From contig JAEYOB010000176.1 in NCBI GenBank assembly GCA_023412175.1, positions 1 to 7,484 of the forward strand: a DNA stretch of 7,484 nt, written 5' to 3'. The notes below the pieces were generated by a model, which saw only the letters and a list, made by a program, of their open reading frames with translations, searched no databases and was not told where the DNA came from. This document shows positions 5,838 through 7,484 of the stretch, piece by piece. Position 1 is the first letter of the stretch. Each line of letters opens with the position of its first letter. The stretch is from Pseudomonadota bacterium (GTDB lineage Bacteria > Pseudomonadota > Alphaproteobacteria > Azospirillales > Azospirillaceae). A program made the translations under genes and the position numbers.

Positions 5838-6707
5838 ATGTCATCAGAGTTGAACCAAAGACTTCGTGGCCTCTTTGCTGCACGCAAAGCGGCCATCGTC
5901 CCAGGAGCCTTCAACGCCCTTTCGGCGCGCATCGTTGCTGACCTTGGTTACCCGGCCATCTATGTCACGGGGGCCGGCGTCACCAACGGTTCGTTGGGGG
6001 TTCCGGATCTCGGATTGATCACCTTGACCGAAATCGCCAGCCACGTGGCGGCGATGCGCGAGGTGGTCGATCTGCCCCTCATCGTCGACGCCGACACCGG
6101 TTTCGGCAACGCCGTCAACACGTACCGGACGATCCGCGTGCTCGAGCACGCCGGCGCCAACGCCGTCCAGCTCGAAGACCAGCAGTTTCCCAAGCGTTGC
6201 GGCCATTTCACCGGCAAGGACGTGATCCCGGTCGAGGAAATGACCGCAAAGGTCAAGGCTGCCGCCGACGCGCGGCGCACCGACATGATGATCATCGCGC
6301 GCACCGACGCGCGGGCCACCAAGGGCTATGACGAGGCCATCGACCGCGCCAACCGCTATGTCGAGGCCGGCGCCGACGCGGTCTTCATCGAGGCTCCGAC
6401 GAGCGTCGAGGAAATCCGCGAGATGGCGAAGCTGGTCAAGGCCCCGCACATGGTCAACATGGTGATCGGCGGCGTCACCCCGATCATGGACCGCGCCACC
6501 CTGGAAGAGTTCGGCATCTCGGTCGTGCTCTACGCCAACGTGGCGTTGCAGTCCGCCATTCTCGGCATGCAGAAGGCCCTGACCCATTTGAACGAGCACG
6601 GCGCGGTTCCCGAGGAGGCCGGCATCACCGCCACCTTCAAGGAACGCCAGCGTCTGGTCGGCAAGCCCGAATTTGACAAGCTGGAAAAGCGCTACGCGCT
6701 GCCCTGA
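5838..6707 (+). CDS. Isocitrate lyase/PEP mutase-superfamily lyase (2-hydroxy-dicarboxylate lyase-like)
   Basis: A 289-residue TIM-barrel enzyme of the isocitrate lyase/phosphoenolpyruvate mutase superfamily, with typical length for the short members. Visible signatures are VPGAFNALSARI (21-32), IYVTGAGVTN (41-50), the Mg-binding DADTGFGN (84-91), QLEDQ (111-115) and the mobile-loop motif PKRCGH (118-123). IIARTDAR follows. C121 in KRCGH marks the carbon-carbon lyases (methylisocitrate lyase, 2,3-dimethylmalate lyase) rather than PEP mutases, which lack it. The expected reaction is cleavage of a 2-hydroxy, possibly alkyl-substituted, dicarboxylate into two acids, one of them pyruvate or glyoxylate. 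The ATG at 5838 is chosen because the family N-terminus (LRGLFAARKAAIVPGAF) begins ten residues later; an ATG at 5808 is the alternative. Oxaloacetate decarboxylase-like activity is less likely given KRCGH. Confidence 0.85.
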   Translation: MSSELNQRLRGLFAARKAAIVPGAFNALSARIVADLGYPAIYVTGAGVTNGSLGVPDLGLITLTEIASHVAAMREVVDLPLIVDADTGFGNAVNTYRTIRVLEHAGANAVQLEDQQFPKRCGHFTGKDVIPVEEMTAKVKAAADARRTDMMIIARTDARATKGYDEAIDRANRYVEAGADAVFIEAPTSVEEIREMAKLVKAPHMVNMVIGGVTPIMDRATLEEFGISVVLYANVALQSAILGMQKALTHLNEHGAVPEEAGITATFKERQRLVGKPEFDKLEKRYALP

Positions 6708-6718
6708 TCCGGCGCCTC

Positions 6719-6737
6719 CCTCCGAACGGGACGGAGG
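6719..6737 (+). promoter_or_regulatory. GC-rich hairpin between lyase and isochorismatase genes
   Basis: CCTCCG (6719-6724) pairs with CGGAGG (6732-6737) across a 7-base loop, 12 bases after the lyase stop. A TCTTCCCTTCTG pyrimidine stretch follows but no T-run. It may partially terminate or stabilise the upstream message. The 111-base gap shows nothing else clear except the ribosome binding site at its end. Confidence 0.35.
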
Positions 6738-6807
6738 CACGATCTTCCCTTCTGCCGCCGGGAATCCGTCGCTGCAGCTCTCTCACTCACAAATGCCCCG
6801 CTTTCAC

Positions 6808-6812
6808 AGGAG
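6808..6812 (+). promoter_or_regulatory. Ribosome binding site of the isochorismatase-family gene
   Basis: AGGAG lies 6 bases before the ATG at 6819, an ideal site. No frame-compatible upstream start is needed. Confidence 0.8.
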
Positions 6813-6818
6813 AAGCAT

Positions 6819-7484
6819 ATGCGACCTTGGGATGGCATTATTCCGGAAGAGGATCAGCGGGCGTATGCCGCTGCCGGTTTCGGGCGTCCCTCCGGCCTGG
6901 GTAAGCGCCCCGGTCTCCTGATCATCGACGTGCAGTACCGGACGGTCGGCACTGAGCGGATGCCGTTCTGGGACGCCATCAAGGAGTTCCCGACCTCCTG
7001 CGGTGACGTGGGCTGGAAGGCGGTGGACAACATCCAGCCGATCCTCAAGCTCTTCCGCGAGCGCAACTGGCCGGTCATCTACCCGTTCGTCGCCCCCAAG
7101 GGCAAGCACGACGCCGGCCGTCTGGCCGAGAAGATCCCGAGCATCATGACAGTGCCCGCCCACGGCTACGACTTCGTGAAGGAAGTCGCCCCCGTCGACG
7201 GCGATCTTCTCGTTCCCAAGCGCCACCCCAGCGGCTTCTTCGGCACCGCCCTGACCAGCTATCTGGTCGATCTCGGCGTGGACTCGCTGGTCGTCACCGG
7301 ATGCACCACCAGCGGCTGCGTCCGCGGGTCGGTGGTCGACGCCTTCTCGTTCAATTTCAAGGTCGCGGTCCCGGAAGACACCGTGATCCGAACAGTGAGT
7401 GACGCTGCGGAGATGCGGCTTCCGACTTCCATCTCCACAGAGCAACGGAAACAGCTCATCAAAGAGGACATGGATCTCTTAGGT
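6819..7484 (+). CDS. Isochorismatase-family cysteine hydrolase (N-carbamoylsarcosine amidase-like), 3' end outside window
   Basis: 222 codons are visible, with no stop before the window ends. The catalytic triad of the isochorismatase-like hydrolases is present: D37 in LLIIDVQ, K134 in VPKRHPSGFFGT and the nucleophile C167 in TGCTTSGCVRGS. The sequence resembles the N-carbamoylsarcosine amidohydrolase-like branch. That branch has a roughly 30-residue N-terminal lead-in (MRPWDGIIPEEDQRAYAAAGFG) before the core. Family members hydrolyse linear amides, carbamoyl compounds or ureides. This fits removal of ammonia from the ring-opened product of the amidohydrolase. After VPEDTV (184-189) the sequence stops resembling the family, which normally continues with a short D-R-S/H-x-V-N-L-F-D type segment. 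The tail may be foreign. The family call is strong; the substrate is inferred. Confidence 0.85.
   Translation, partial: MRPWDGIIPEEDQRAYAAAGFGRPSGLGKRPGLLIIDVQYRTVGTERMPFWDAIKEFPTSCGDVGWKAVDNIQPILKLFRERNWPVIYPFVAPKGKHDAGRLAEKIPSIMTVPAHGYDFVKEVAPVDGDLLVPKRHPSGFFGTALTSYLVDLGVDSLVVTGCTTSGCVRGSVVDAFSFNFKVAVPEDTVIRTVSDAAEMRLPTSISTEQRKQLIKEDMDLLG
7386..7484 (+). other. Divergent tail / possible junction at window edge
   Basis: From about 7386 the open frame encodes a lysine-, glutamine- and serine-containing segment (TEQRKQLIKEDMDLLG) instead of the usual isochorismatase-family end. Base composition also falls towards AT. The other two forward frames meet stops almost at once, so a simple frameshift does not restore the family sequence. 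An in-frame ATG at 7413 with GGAG immediately before it could start a separate small gene. Insertion-element edge, genome rearrangement or lineage-specific C-terminus are all open. Confidence 0.35.

Noticed and set aside
5844..6740. A 298-codon minus-strand open frame opposite the lyase
   Set aside because: It is antisense to a gene with clear lyase motifs. Its protein is His/Asp/Gly-rich without domain structure.
6804..7445. A 213-codon minus-strand open frame opposite the isochorismatase-family gene
   Set aside because: It is antisense to a gene with an intact catalytic triad and an ideal ribosome site.

Overview
The window is GC-rich, with strongly GC-biased third codon positions and densely packed genes. 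The protein sequences look alphaproteobacterial, most likely a Rhodospirillales/Azospirillum-type or rhizobial relative. That assignment is inference from style and family resemblance, not from a marker gene. I saw no rRNA, tRNA, CRISPR array or complete insertion sequence.

Left end (1-1564, + strand): the C-terminal piece of a DegT/DnrJ/EryC1/StrS-type sugar aminotransferase, followed 7 bases later by a CgeB-like putative glycosyltransferase. This looks like the tail of a surface-glycan or protein-glycosylation operon. It converges on the next block at about 1565-1598.

Middle (1599-4821, - strand): three genes read leftward in the order COG0523/CobW-family GTPase, dihydropyrimidinase-like cyclic amidohydrolase, and a small protein with an EthD/dimeric alpha-beta barrel look. 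The first two are 33 bases apart. A 133-base gap with a GC-rich double hairpin separates the last two.

Right (4965-7484, + strand): a GntR/FCD regulator, an isocitrate lyase/PEP mutase-superfamily lyase with the KRCGH active-site motif, and an isochorismatase-family cysteine hydrolase that runs off the window.

The two right-hand blocks diverge from a 143-base region (4822-4964). It holds a perfect 6-1-6 inverted repeat, probably the regulator's operator, and a 9-bp hairpin in the leader of the leftward operon. I read blocks two and three as one regulated catabolic cluster. The amidohydrolase would open a cyclic amide, imide or ureide ring, and the GTPase would supply or guard its metal. The isochorismatase-type hydrolase would cleave the resulting linear amide or carbamoyl compound. 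The lyase would split the resulting 2-hydroxy-dicarboxylate into central metabolites. The substrate cannot be fixed from sequence.

The most irregular spot is the right edge. The isochorismatase-family protein follows its family up to VPEDTV (about 7385), then continues in an open but unrelated-looking frame to the window end. This suggests a recombination or insertion junction, or an unusual C-terminus.
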